A stretch of 64,000 bases of DNA from positions 8,893,501 to 8,957,500 of the forward strand of contig NC_079880.1 in the NCBI RefSeq assembly GCF_029227915.1. The letters run 5' to 3'. Below are positions 36,843 through 47,993 of this stretch, piece by piece (within the stretch, counting starts at the first letter, position 1; every line of letters starts with the position of its first letter). The translations under genes were made by a program, and so were the position numbers. Below the pieces are notes generated by a model. It saw nothing but the letters and a program-made list of their open reading frames with translations, searched no databases and had not been told where the DNA came from. The stretch is from Hydractinia symbiolongicarpus (lineage: Eukaryota > Cnidaria > Hydrozoa > Anthoathecata > Hydractiniidae).

Positions 36843-36953
36843 CAACCTCTTCCCCAGGGCATTTTGCCTTGTTGATGAATTTGATAGCGGGGAAAACTTT
36901 TGGCCACTTCGTAATAACGGCTCAGGGGCCACAAAACTTTGATGATGAGGTTG
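36843..36953. mobile_element. Hairpin MITE with 9-bp target duplication
   Basis: Starts CAACCTCTTCCCCAGGG and ends GATGATGAGGTTG. Flanks ACGTAAAAC (36834-36842) and ACGCAAAAC (36954-36962) match at 8 of 9 positions. Confidence 0.7.
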
Positions 36954-39126
36954 ACGCAAAACACTAAGTGTCATTTCCATTTCACTGCATTTTTTTTACT
37001 CAAAATCCTAACCTTTTCAAAGTGTGCACGCACTAACAAGAAAACTCGCGAGCTTGTGAAACAGAAACAAAATTCAATTAGTTAAAACGTTGTATAACAA
37101 CGCGAATTTTGAACTGCATGAAGAAAGTTAAATGTAGAGGTTGTAAAATATTTTAAACGAAGGGTAACACAGACGAGGCATGGAGAGGGTTTCATAGATG
37201 CCATTATATCGATGAATATACATTGTATATAAAGCCAATGGATATCGAAAAGCCCAGGGTCGTTTAAAAGTCAATAGACCCGAGGACGAGGTTGGTATCG
37301 AAGAGAAAAACATAGCCAGGTCCGCTTATTGAGAAGAATTTTGCTTCTATTAACGTACGTGATCAAGTATAGGTGCAACCTCGATCCCAGGGCTTGTAGC
37401 CATCCTCATATCAAAAAACGCTACGGGCCTTGGAATCAAAGAGGTTTATAATTTTGAAAAAAATAAAAAAGGAACAACTGGCCAACCATGAAGTGTGTAG
37501 TGTAGTTTTTGTTATGCTTTTTGGCGGGAACATAGAAATATTTCTTGCAGCCATCACATGTAAGTTAGAAGAACGATCACAAAGGCCAGTAGAGCGCAAT
37601 GAACGAGACAGAACGGCAACAATACCCAACTTTTGATTGGCTTTATTACGTTCCTAATTTTCTGTTTGTTTACTCCTTTTTAGTTTCCAGCGGTGGAAAG
37701 ATTTGTAAATCATTTAAATTCCAGAAATATGAGTTTTCGTTCCTGTTTCGTTCTGCGGGGAAATGTACTTCGGCCTAAGAAAGGCTTTATACAAAATCGG
37801 ACTCACGTAATTTCGTGTTTCATTTACATGACTTGTCAGGAGTAAACAGATAAAGGACGTTGTACAAAAATATAATACTTACAGCTTACTAAAAATTTCG
37901 ATTTTCTTGATTTTTCATCCCTGCGCGTTTTATAATATCAATATGTAATTACCTACACAGAACATCATAAGAATCAAGCAACACACTCTCCGTCGCAGAT
38001 GTTATTTGAACTAAACAAACGAATGGAATCATGTACCTTTATAATAATTTAACTTTCACATAACGCTGTTTTATATTTAGCGCGTTAATTAACTAATTGA
38101 TGTTTATTTTTTTACTAGTGCTAATTTAAACTGCACTAATTAAATCTATATTAATTTCTGCGAAAGAGGGTCGTCTGGGGTAATACCAACATTTAAAAAT
38201 GGTTGATAAATGCGTATAATAAGGAGTTAAAATATTTTTTTATTCTTTACATTATATTTTTTTATTGCTAAAAAGTGTTCTGTAGTGTTGTATTTTGTTA
38301 TTATTATCATACATTCTACCCGTCGACCACGTTAACTGGTGCCAAGTCTTTTACCTTGTTTTTCCGCGTTATATCGTTGAGCGTTATTATTGAAGATCTT
38401 TATTTTGCAAAACAATAACTTTGTTTCATAAGGTAATTACAAATGAAGAGTTGATAAAATAAGTTATATTGACTGAAATATTTTGAATAAATTTTGGACC
38501 TCTTTTTTCTAACTAAAATTAACATTATTTTAAGAACATTAGGTAATCATCAAGTTTAGGCGGGAAAGTCTTAAAATAAATAAAATTAGAAAGAAATAAG
38601 CATATGTAGTTTAAATTGTAGACGGAACAACATTCCACCGTCCCATAAGAGATTTGAACCTGGTTAGAAAACAATTTTTGCTCAAACATTGTTTCCAAAT
38701 TGCTAGACAATTTGATGATAAATATCACATGTGGAGAAGTGTTTACTTATTTTTTTTATTCTATGTATTTCATATAATTAGCCATTTTCAGCATTCGGAT
38801 AAGATTGAAAAGACTCTAATTACTATATACAACAAGAAGATTAGCTGACTTACGTATTTGACATATCTTTGCATAAAAAGACAAGATTTACTTTTGAATA
38901 TTTTCTGCTATTAATTTTTTGTGTTCCTTATTGTTTTATCATTTAAAACATTTACACGTTCAGCACATTCAACAACCTTGTTACCAGTAACTTGTATATC
39001 TTTTATGTTAAAGTGCAAAAAAAGCGTTGGAAATGAGGTTGTTTTATACCTTCTTTTGACTGATGCACATATGATGCAACAATATATGTTATTCATTAGC
39101 TTTACTACCTCGATAGCGTAATACGA

Positions 39127-39248
39127 CAACCTTGTCTCCAGGTTCTTGTGGCACCTGAGCCGTTATTACAGAATGGCCAACACAAACAACGGCCTTTTTG
39201 CCGCTATCAATTTCATCAACAAGGCAAAACGCCTTGAGAACGAGGCTG
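39127..39248. mobile_element. Hairpin MITE with 9-bp target duplication
   Basis: Same family as 36843-36953 in opposite orientation, sharing the internal text AAGGCCGTTGTTTGTGTTGG on one strand. Flanks GTAATACGA and GTGATACGG match at 7 of 9 positions, suggesting an old insertion. Confidence 0.65.
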
Positions 39249-39557
39249 GTGATACGGCTGTTACTGAAATTTATGGATTTTAGGAAGCACAAGATCCAAA
39301 AGGCACTGAAATTAAATTTTTTGAATGGATTTTTTGGCTACTGTGGTCTTTTTTTATAAATTTTTACATCGCACGGAAAGTCGTAAATTAAGTGATACGC
39401 TAGTACTTTTCAAATTCGAAGCTAATTTTATCTTCATAAAACAGAGGCATAAACAAGGACCTATGCAACCTTGATCCCAGGACCTATTGTCTCTTTTTGC
39501 GTATCACACGGCGAGACGAACATGAAATTAAAGTTTAAGTTCCGAAATTTGGTGTAG

Positions 39558-39656
39558 GTCTGCAACCTTGTTCCCAGCGTTTATTGTCTTTTTTTATATT
39601 GATTTAGAAGGCGATATTAAAAAGAGACAACAGGCGCTAGGAGCGAGGTTGCAGAC
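39558..39656. mobile_element. Hairpin MITE of the CAACCTCG family
   Basis: Nearly perfect palindrome: GTCTGCAACCTTGTTCCCAG on the left pairs with AGGAGCGAGGTTGCAGAC on the right. The arms continue inward with TTTATTGTCTTTTT against AAAAGAGACAA. No clear target duplication. Confidence 0.65.
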
Positions 39657-39831
39657 TTTTTAAGTATTTCTCATATACTACAGTCATGGAGAAAATATAA
39701 TAAACAGAACGTCTAATTTCAAACATAGCCACCACAAGTGATAACATATGGTTGTTTTTGCAGTGGAGCCGCATGTTTTGAACCTATCAAAGTTCACTTG
39801 TTAATGTTTACAGAGTTATTTAGTTAAATCC

Positions 39832-39927
39832 CACCCTCGTTCCCAGGGTTTTTTGCCTTCTTGATATAATATTTTTCCTCATCTTCTTTCATATCAAAAA
39901 GACAAAAAACCCTGGGGACGGAGGTGA
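39832..39927. mobile_element. Hairpin MITE with perfect 9-bp target duplication
   Basis: Arms CCCTCGTTCCCAGGGTTTTT and AAAAACCCTGGGGACGGAGG. Identical flanks GTTAAATCC at 39823-39831 and 39928-39936 mark a recent insertion. Confidence 0.8.
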
Positions 39928-40223
39928 GTTAAATCCATACTCTTGACGTCAGCACGACAATTTTAACCGAATTTCGCGACATTTGTGAGTCCTGACGTGG
40001 ATTATTTCGTTGTGCATAGAATGCAACTAGCAATGTTTAAACACGTTCTACCTGACCTATGTGCGTACAAGGGTTGCCGGCTGCAAAGTGTTGATTATAA
40101 AATGTGACGAAAAAAATGCCTTTGTTTCATTAATTTTGTTAACAATTGTAGTTTTTACGGATATGTTTAACTTCCAAGTTTAGTTGTGAAATTGATCCTG
40201 TGCTGAGCAGCGTCTTATTTGGC

Positions 40224-40311
40224 CAACCTCGTCCCAGGGTTTTTGGCTCTTGAGCAGTTATTACGCAGTGAAATTCATTAAAAAAGGCAAAATGCCCTGG
40301 AAAAGAGGTTG
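40224..40311. mobile_element. Hairpin MITE with 9-bp target duplication
   Basis: Begins CAACCTCGTCCCAGGG and ends CCCTGGAAAAGAGGTTG. Flanks TTATTTGGC and CTATTTGGC match at 8 of 9 positions. Confidence 0.75.
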
Positions 40312-41159
40312 CTATTTGGCTAAAAGAACAATAGCCACCACAGGCAGCATGTTCTATACCGTCTAGTGAAAAATCAACTCAACTGCAGCATTCACGTGCC
40401 ATAAACAGTGGCCACCCTCAGTCTTCTTTTTACAAGATTCAAGCTATGACCTCTTACGTCCACATCCACGTTTTAAACATCTCACTTTTCTTACTATATG
40501 TAATCCCTACCTAATTTATTTTGTTGTTCTATATTTTTTATATTGTGCTACATATTTGTTTGCCATAAAAACTTTTCTTAATTTTATTTTTTACTATTCA
40601 TCCAAAAACCTTCATGAGATGTAACACCTTACTTTGACAGGCTGTGCTGATAAACGCCAAATCATTGCTCTACTACATCATGTGTTTCAGGCTGATATAT
40701 GGGAATCTTTTAACCATAAAGTCAACCTTAGTGAACCCTTCTTATAAGTGTCTTATCTTGTGTCATGGGTAAGATAATTAGGACACAAACTTTTCTAATT
40801 ACTCATAAACAACAAGAATTACCTATACCTTCAGTATTGCCGCTGTTCTTTTGAAAGATAAAAAACGGGACCATAATTTTTAACATCACTGAGGTGTAAT
40901 TTTGTCGCTATGAATTTTAATTCTTCTATTTAAATATAGACGAAAAATTTACATCAATAAATTCTATTTATAATAAATTTAATAAAAAAATCTATAATTA
41001 AATAAAAAAATTGTTTATTTATCAAGATGAAGAGGTACCACTCATGGAAACTCCTCTGAATTTCTGAAGCGTCAAAATCTTTCACCTGTGTTCTCAACGA
41101 TGTGGTCCATGTGGTTTTCTGTCTTCGCTTGTGGTAAAGGGAATTTATCTCTATTGCTA

Positions 41160-41495
41160 TTACTGCTGTCTCGTCATAACGTACCACACCACAGCCACGA
41201 TAAGCAAACCGGGCAGACCCCAAAATACCAACGCTAACACACCGGCAACCGAAAAAAGCGGTTCGATAACATGTCCACCTACATTAAAATCGGGAATTCC
41301 AAACCCACGCAGTCTGTTGTTGATAGCCACTAAAGGCGGTTGGTTGGGATCTTGTCTCACACCTTGAGCAAAGTTGTGCACCGTATCTGTAGGTCTACCA
41401 AGCCCACCTTGCGCAGTTCTGTTCTGTCTTCTTTCCCATTCGATCGCACGAGGGTCATCGTCTTGAACCACTTCGCCACCTATTATTTTAACCAT
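41160..41495 (-). CDS. FAM241-like (DUF4605) small membrane protein
   Basis: Single-exon gene for 111 residues. The N-terminus MVKIIGGEVVQDDDPRA closely resembles the start of vertebrate FAM241B (C10orf35). The conserved C-terminal block also fits: NNRLRGFGIPDFNVGGHVIEP, followed by a hydrophobic segment (LFSVAGVLALVFWGLPGLLI and on) that should span or enter a membrane. The middle is polar and Gln/Asn rich, as in the family. The protein is probably a small ER or endolysosomal membrane protein; its biochemical role is not known to me. The ATG at 41493-41495 is the only in-frame Met fitting the family start. It stands alone between repeats, with no operon-like neighbour. Confidence 0.85.
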   Translation of the reverse strand: MVKIIGGEVVQDDDPRAIEWERRQNRTAQGGLGRPTDTVHNFAQGVRQDPNQPPLVAINNRLRGFGIPDFNVGGHVIEPLFSVAGVLALVFWGLPGLLIVAVVWYVMTRQQ

Positions 41496-43088
41496 GCTAT
41501 CTAAACATACAATTTCTTTGCGTCATTTTGGCGTTATAATAGTTCCTGTTGCATTAAAAAGTGAAGTGAAAGTTTTTTTCAAACCATTATTTTTACCAGA
41601 CAACAAACTTAAATTCATAAGAATTTTATGAGAACAACATTTAGGCCAAGATTTGAACAGTTTTCTGTGTGTCAGAAAAGAACACTTCTTATGATTTCAG
41701 ATTAATTTGTCTAATATATATATAAATATTCCTTCGATAAAATGACGCAGTAGAAAGAAAAAAATTATATTCAATAGGAAGGAAAAAATGGACAACCACG
41801 TGTAATAAATGATACGAAACACATGTTTAACCAAAAGACAAAGTATACATCCATAAGCTACAAAAATAACTTTAATATTCAAACATGGTTGGAAATCGCT
41901 TTTTTCACAATTGATGTTCTAGATCTGATTATAATATATATTTTCTATATTATCTTTGCTATTATACTTTTTTAATGTAGACATATTTTTTTGTTCACAA
42001 AATAAAAAATATATATAATATATTTACAATACACATTTCTTTAAAGAATCAAGTTTCTAAAAATATTTGAGTTTAGAATCAGTCAAATTTAAGAACTTTG
42101 TTAGACCTGTCTTACAGGAAGGGGGACAAAAAAATGTTGTAGCTGGGTAGTTAAATAAGGTATATTAAAGGTTTATCGTGCACAATACCACAATTTGCGT
42201 TGTCGTTAAACACAACTGCATGCTTTTAAAAGGTTGATATTGAGCGAAAAACCAAAACGCCGGAACTCATTAGCAAAATTGGAAGTTAGTAATTATAAAA
42301 ATCACATGTAAAAATTTGCGTATTTAATAATAAAAATGAATTTAAAAATCTTTTTTGTTAAAATTAAAATTATCTACATAAAAGCAAATTATATTTAGTT
42401 GTTTGTACTGAAGAATTAGATTTCACGGGTTTAATCAAACAGAGTTAAAATCGGCGGAAATTTATACACTCAAGGTAAAAGTGGTCCTTTATAAACATCA
42501 CAACTTTGCCATAAGTTGCACATAGGGTTTTTATTCGTTCGTTTATGGTGTATAACTGCTAAAGATTATCACATACCAGCAGAAAACCAAATAAAAATCT
42601 ATATAAAAATTATTCATAAAAATAATTAAATTACACCATTGATCCAAGCGAAATCTTAATAAAACAAATAAATAAATGACTGATTGGAGCAAACAACATG
42701 TACGTTGTAAAAAGCGATGGACTGTCTATATGACGAGCTGACAGACACGAAATCATTAATTTCTAGCACCAAACTACCTAATTGTCTATTCAGTGAGAAA
42801 ACAGCTCAAGTCACCTACAACTTTGAGGTCTTCATTTTTTATAGATGGTTAAAAACTGATCATTTTTTGTCAGCAAGATTAAACAAGTTAAATCATTCAT
42901 TTTTTAACAAAATAACAAAACAAAAACATATATACCAGTAAATAGATTTGTTGTCTTTTAATTTTTTAAACGTTTGTTTCCCATGAGTACTTAAAAGTAT
43001 AAAATGCATAGAAAATATAAAAATATAGTAAAAGATGAAGTAAAAACTGCCACAAAAGCAAAAAAAGACTTCTGGTCAAAGCTAAAAT
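41496..43088. other. AT-rich intergenic region
   Basis: Very AT-rich, with no supported gene or clear repeat. The open frame at 43004-43282 (+) overlaps the 3' end of the TIR gene on the opposite strand and is treated as a shadow. Confidence 0.4.
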
Positions 43089-44429
43089 CTACCTCGTCAA
43101 TGCTATCCAATGTGATTTTACACATTCTTCCAGATGGATATCTAAAGCACGTTGAGAATGAAACAGCGTATCACAACAACAGCACTGAACACCATGAAGA
43201 TCTGAAACATCCACAAAATCAGCTAACAGTGGTAAATCACTCAACATTGCAATATCTTTTTTTCCATTCAGCGCATTTATAATGCAAGTATTGTAACGAC
43301 TTATCAAACGTTTATAGCAGTTCTTACGTAAAACATTTTGACACATTGAAACTTTGTTGCAAAGGCGTTCATATAAATTTTGAAGTGCATCCAACAATTT
43401 AATTTGTTCATATTGGGAATGAAAGGAAACGAGATTGGATTTCTTTTTATACTTGAACTTTTCCTGCACTTTTTGTTTATTTACAAGCATTATTGTTTCA
43501 ATATCTTCCATTTTCAATGTTAAATTATTTATATCTTCTTTCGTCAAATCTTCATCTTCAGCAGTAAAGCTGTTGGAGATCAAATGTGGATAAACATTAT
43601 CATACATAGTATAATTTGGTGATTTAATAACAGATTGCATTGATTCAGCACCATCAATTAAAGATTCAGGTGATTGTTTGATTGTATTCTCAGCAAAATT
43701 TAATTCATCATTGACTTCTTCAGTATCTGTAACATTCATAGCCTCATCACTTTCTAAATAACCCAAGTCTGTTGTAGTATGACTGTCAAAAATTGAGGTG
43801 TTATCATTCTGTTCACTTTCTGGCTCCTTTTCGTAATCATGTGCATTGACAATTGGAGACAATTCCAGTGCATCTTTATCAGGTTTTTTAAGTTCTAGGG
43901 AAGGTACCACTTCATTGACTGTGATTAATGCCTTTTTGACAGACAACCTTTTTTTAACAGCCTTCACAAACTTAAAAATCTTTCTCCAAAAATGCTGTCT
44001 AATTTCTGTTACTGTCCAATCTAACATCACCTGTTCTGAAAATTCATCTGGAATATCACAATCATCAATTAAAATGCATAATATCTCCTTTGATTCTAAC
44101 AAATCTTTCACTGTTGTTTTGTTTTTGAATTTCAAATATGGCAGATAATACAGCCATTCAGATCTGTTAACTAAATAATTCTGAGAAAATATCAGAATAC
44201 ACACTGAAGAGTGTTTAACATTTATTTCTCGATTTTCACTCCTTGTTAAACTTGGATCAAAATCACGAACATCCCAACAAACTGAAAAGCCATTATCTTC
44301 CAACTTTTGCACAAGTTTTTTTACCCATGATTTGTCTCGTTTTGCATAGGACACAAATACATCAAATAATACTCCTTTTGTTTCTGCCTGCATTAAGTCA
44401 CAAAGTTTGTATAGCGAACATAATCCCAA
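43089..44429 (-). CDS. TIR-domain protein with C-terminal C2HC zinc-finger-like motif
   Basis: Intracellular TIR signalling protein, 434 residues from the ATG at 44393; the open frame continues upstream to 44429. There TATTTTTAG looks like a splice acceptor, so earlier exons may exist. The TIR domain occupies roughly residues 5-150: box 1 FDVFVSYAKRDKSWV, box 2 region CWDVRDFDP, and box 3 HFWRKIFKFV. The middle is acidic and Ser/Thr rich and looks disordered. It is followed by a helical segment, then VQCCCCDTLFHSQRALDIHL with EECVKSHW, a likely C2HC finger. The stop is TAG at 43089-43091; its G lies in GGTAGA, so a donor there is possible. The TIR resembles Toll/IL-1 receptor types; enzymatic (NADase) activity cannot be judged from this. 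Confidence 0.85.
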   Translation of the reverse strand: MGLCSLYKLCDLMQAETKGVLFDVFVSYAKRDKSWVKKLVQKLEDNGFSVCWDVRDFDPSLTRSENREINVKHSSVCILIFSQNYLVNRSEWLYYLPYLKFKNKTTVKDLLESKEILCILIDDCDIPDEFSEQVMLDWTVTEIRQHFWRKIFKFVKAVKKRLSVKKALITVNEVVPSLELKKPDKDALELSPIVNAHDYEKEPESEQNDNTSIFDSHTTTDLGYLESDEAMNVTDTEEVNDELNFAENTIKQSPESLIDGAESMQSVIKSPNYTMYDNVYPHLISNSFTAEDEDLTKEDINNLTLKMEDIETIMLVNKQKVQEKFKYKKKSNLVSFHSQYEQIKLLDALQNLYERLCNKVSMCQNVLRKNCYKRLISRYNTCIINALNGKKDIAMLSDLPLLADFVDVSDLHGVQCCCCDTLFHSQRALDIHLEECVKSHWIALTR

Positions 44430-45632
44430 CTAAAAATAAAATCAAATCCATTAAGAGTATAACTTTAATTGTAGTAAACAATGCCTTTTTCCGCAAAATT
44501 ACTTGGGCAAAATTTTTGAATTTGTTGCTTACAAAATCTTTCCCTTGTAACAATCTTAACAAACAGAGAAAATGGATATTTATCCATTTTTTTAAATTTT
44601 GAAGAAACACGAATTCAAAAGTGAATAGAAAACAATTAAGATATCAATGTCAGTTTGCAATCAAATTTTCTAAGCAAACATTTAGGGCCTGTGCAGGTTT
44701 ACCCAGAAAATTGTATATCCTGATTTTGGGGTAATTGGAAAATTTTTTTTTTAATTAATTCAACTTTATTTCTGCATTCATAATAATATCACAAATCAAA
44801 TCAGCTTAGTAGCAGAGTAGTTAACTTAATTTATATATCGATAGACACAAATGGCAAAATAGCTACCCAGAGTCATTAAAATGATGGTAGTGTTTACTAA
44901 GCATACTAAATGCTTTTTTATATAAGAATGCACTTTATAAGAACATCAGGCTGGATTTTAGTTTAAAAAAAATAAAAAGTGTAAAAGATATGGGAATGTC
45001 TTACACAGAATGCCACATTACATATATTTTTATCCAAAGTTTATGGTCCCTTAGCTATACATTTTCAAGAGTTATTAGCTACAAAGAACATTGATTTTTT
45101 ATGGCTGGGGGAAACGGTATGTTGTTTGTTCAAAAACGTGAGTCATCAAAATCCAGCTCAATTAATATTCCGGACCAGAATTGGGTCTGGGAATTTTTTG
45201 AGTTCATGGAAGAGAAGTGTTTCACACTTTGGAAGAGTAGTTTTCGGTGGAAAAAAGAGCCATGGAGACCATCATAGGTGTATAATTCATCACATGAACA
45301 TTAATTAAATTGACACATAGAAGACCATATCTTCTTTCCTGGCAAAGTTTTTAAGAAGTCTCTTGTAAGAGGAACGGAAAACACTTACGAACTATTGAAT
45401 GCATTCAATCTTGTTAAAAAGGTTGAAAATCTGAATTAAAGAAGTTCATACGTTTAGACAATAAATAGATCGTATCACGGGCTGTTTTGAAGCGGACAAA
45501 ATTGTTACGAAAAAATAATTCAATTTACCCTCTCAGTTACAACAGGATATCTCAAGAACGAAATAAGATTTTTATATTCTGTAAAAAGAATAATAATCTC
45601 AGATAAATTGTCCATATTATTAAAAATTTTGT
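44430..45632. other. Upstream region of the TIR gene
   Basis: It should contain the TIR promoter and any upstream exons, but I could not identify an exon with confidence. A hydrophobic minus-strand open frame at 44398-44610 abuts the acceptor-like site and is probably AT-rich intron sequence. Confidence 0.35.
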
Positions 45633-45965
45633 GGCGCCGTAGATTAGTGGTTATAGCTCTCATACTCTGTGCGGGAAACCGGGGATCGATTCCTCTTGAT
45701 GGCGATTCAACATGGGCGAGTGAATGTTACCATAGCCCCGGGTTGACCCAAGCCATATGAGGGAAATTGGGGAGATGGCACACTGTGTGGGACGTTGGAT
45801 GTTGCTGGGAGTTGTCTAGTAGAGCGCGGGGCCTAATTGGGTCTGTATAGCTCAAAATGAGCATTAAATACTCTAGGACTCCATCTAAGCCATGGCCCCT
45901 CCTGGAAATAATAGACAGGGTATACCCCTCGATATTTGTGAGGCTAGCCATGTAAAATATGCACA
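45633..45965 (+). mobile_element. tRNA-derived SINE (family 1)
   Basis: The head is tRNA-like: GGCGCCGTAGATTAGTGG starts the copy, TAGATTAGTGGTTATAGC fits an A box and GGATCGATTCC fits a B box 41-51 bases later. A GC-richer body unlike the surroundings follows, to the edge of the 640-bp element at 45971. A functional tRNA is unlikely because the arms do not pair well. Confidence 0.6.
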
Positions 45966-45970
45966 TCTAT

Positions 45971-46610
45971 CAGTCAGGGATAACGGCAAATTAGGCTACC
46001 ACGCCAAATTAGGCTAGTAGCTTAGTTAGGAGATTTTTCATAGACTAATTAGGAGAGTATCTCCTATTTAGGCGATTTGCTATCTTCTTTTATGATTATC
46101 TCGAAAACCACGTTTGGTCGCACCATCTTCTTTCGGAGCTTTGTTGCTCATTACATCATCTTTGTTCGAGCAAAATTTTTTATAGTTTGCTTCATGGGAC
46201 TAAAAATTATACGTCAAAAGTCTTTGGATCGGCTAATTAGACGAGAAATAGTCTATTTAGGCTATGCGCAACCATGTTGAAAATATGCGCACGGGAAATT
46301 TAGCCTTTTTTCAGAAGCAACCGTGGCCGTAAAACAAAGAAGCCGTAACACAGCGCATGCGTTCTTAATCAAAACAAACTAAACGCTATATCTTCTGACA
46401 GCGTAAGTAATAAAGAAAAATATATTTGGACCATCAAAAGGGGGTTCTATAGAATGTTTTTAGCTAATAAAATCATTGCGATTATGCAACAGAACAGCGA
46501 TAGGCAGCAAAAACCATGTTGATAGCCTAATTAGGAGAGATAAATCGCCTAAATAGGCTATCGTAGACTAATTAGACTATTATAGCCTAATTTGCGGTTA
46601 TCCCTGACTG
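45971..46610. mobile_element. 640-bp non-autonomous DNA transposon with long TIRs
   Basis: Terminal inverted repeats of about 27 bases begin CAGTCAGGGATAAC and continue with GCAAATTAGGCTA. Identical 5-base flanks TCTAT occur at 45966-45970 and 46611-46615. Inner inverted motifs (ACTAATTAGGAGA, CCTATTTAGGCGA and complements) repeat near both ends. No transposase frame is present. Confidence 0.8.
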
Positions 46611-46639
46611 TCTATTTATCTATCTAAAACAAAAAAAAT

Positions 46640-46830
46640 TTTGGACACCTGTCCGAAATAGAATTTAGGCCAAAATGTCTAAAAATGTCTGAAAAATTAT
46701 CCTTCTTTTGTATCAAGTCTGTCCTTATAACCTCCTGCCAAGTCTTTCTCAGTCTGCCTCTGGGTTTTGCCGCAGGAACTATCAAGTCTCTACACTTTCT
46801 TACCCAATTATCCCCCTCCATTCTTTCCAA
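46640..46830 (-). mobile_element. LINE C-terminal remnant
   Basis: The minus-strand frame carries WVRKCRDLIVPAAKPRGRLR followed by KTWQEVIRTDL. The pattern C..L.V....+GR.+KTW..V...D is common just past the reverse transcriptase domain of LINE-type retrotransposons. Only this short end is present. Confidence 0.6.
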
Positions 46831-47420
46831 GTTATTACTCTCCCAAATTGTCCAAAGGGTTATTTTTAGGAAATTGTGAGAAATATGTGAGAAATGGCCT
46901 TTAGAGCTTTAATGTATGCTTAAATTTCGTTTATCAACTGAATAAAAACATACATATTATTATACATAGCTACACATAGCTACGTATGTTATGTATGTAA
47001 CTTATCGCACTGCAGGTTTTGTGTATAAGATTAGCTAAGATGAGTTACCTGCAGCTAAGAGAAAGCTTCAAGTGTCATTTAGAATTCCTCTAGTTTTTTG
47101 CCATAAAACATGTGAAAATCCCAGCACCTTTTTCAAAACAAACTTTGACAACATGCGAAATTTTCTGCTTTGTTCTTGAAGAGAAGGGAGCACGTTTGCG
47201 ATTACTCTCACGTGTTGGTATTTTTTACCGTTTCGGTGGTTGTGAAAAAGTTCCCGAGAAAAGGGGCGAGGGAATTGTTGTAACGCGATATTTTACGTAA
47301 AACACCTTTCTGATTTTTAAGGGTTATATCCTGTAAGTATCCAAACGATAAACATTAAAAACAAAAATCAAGATCTTTCTTAGCATCAGCAGGAAAAACG
47401 CTGGTAAATAGCCAAAAGCA

Positions 47421-47510
47421 CAACCTCGTGTTTTCAGTACCTGTTCCAGTATCTCTTTTATCGCCGTCCTGATGTCAGAAGAGATACAATATGCCCTGGG
47501 GACGAGGTTG
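47421..47510. mobile_element. Hairpin MITE with 9-bp target duplication
   Basis: Begins CAACCTCGTG, ends CCCTGGGGACGAGGTTG. Flanks CCAAAAGCA (47412-47420) and CTAAAAGCA (47511-47519) match at 8 of 9 positions. Confidence 0.75.
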
Positions 47511-47947
47511 CTAAAAGCACATAGCTGGGAAGATATAAAAGTCAGAGCTTCACAAAGCAATATAACAGCTATCAATAAAAAGAAAGTCAGCAAAAAGTGA
47601 CCAAATTGACTAATTAATACTTTTTTTTGACTATTTTCATGGTTTTAATTTTCAATTCCGTATCTATGAGATCATACATAACGGTAATATGAAGAACAAA
47701 CAACCTTGCACGCAGTCTCAGCCCTAATCTTCTTTGTAAATAACGTTCAATAGAGCTTAGTAGAAGAAAAAGGAGAGCCAAAATGAAAAAAACGAAGTAG
47801 AAGTTGAGGACCAAGCAGAGAAAATGTTAAAATATAGTTTTCAGAACTGTTGTTGCAGCATTAAATGACTGCGAAATGTAGCGCTGCATTAAATGTAACG
47901 ACAATAGCAGGGTGGAATACGCTTGCAAAACATATAAAAAAACAAAA

Positions 47948-47993
47948 TTTAAAATAGCATAAGCTTTAACCGAGAAGCTTATGCTATTTTAAA
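47948..47993. repeat. Perfect 19-bp inverted repeat with 8-base loop
   Basis: TTTAAAATAGCATAAGCTT at 47948-47966 and its exact reverse complement at 47975-47993, separated by TAACCGAG. It is isolated from genes. It may be a hairpin-end relic of a transposon or a structured RNA. Confidence 0.75.

Larger units (their letters stand above)
36433..41159. other. Gene-poor, MITE-rich interval
   Basis: I find no supported gene. The interval holds at least six members or half members of the CAACCTCGTTCCCAGGG hairpin family (listed separately), AT-rich filler and an orphan left end near 39472. A partial inverted pair at about 37277-37430 may be another degraded member. The 5' end and promoter of the death-domain gene should lie at the left edge. 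Confidence 0.5.

Noticed and set aside
43004-43282. Plus-strand frame opposite the TIR gene 3' end
   Set aside because: Most of it is the antisense shadow of the zinc-finger region of the TIR gene.
44398-44610. Hydrophobic frame upstream of the TIR exon as a membrane segment
   Set aside because: It reads through an acceptor-like TATTTTTAG and is out of frame with the TIR domain.
45633-45705. Functional tRNA gene
   Set aside because: A- and B-box-like sequences are present, but the arms do not pair as a cloverleaf and a SINE body follows.
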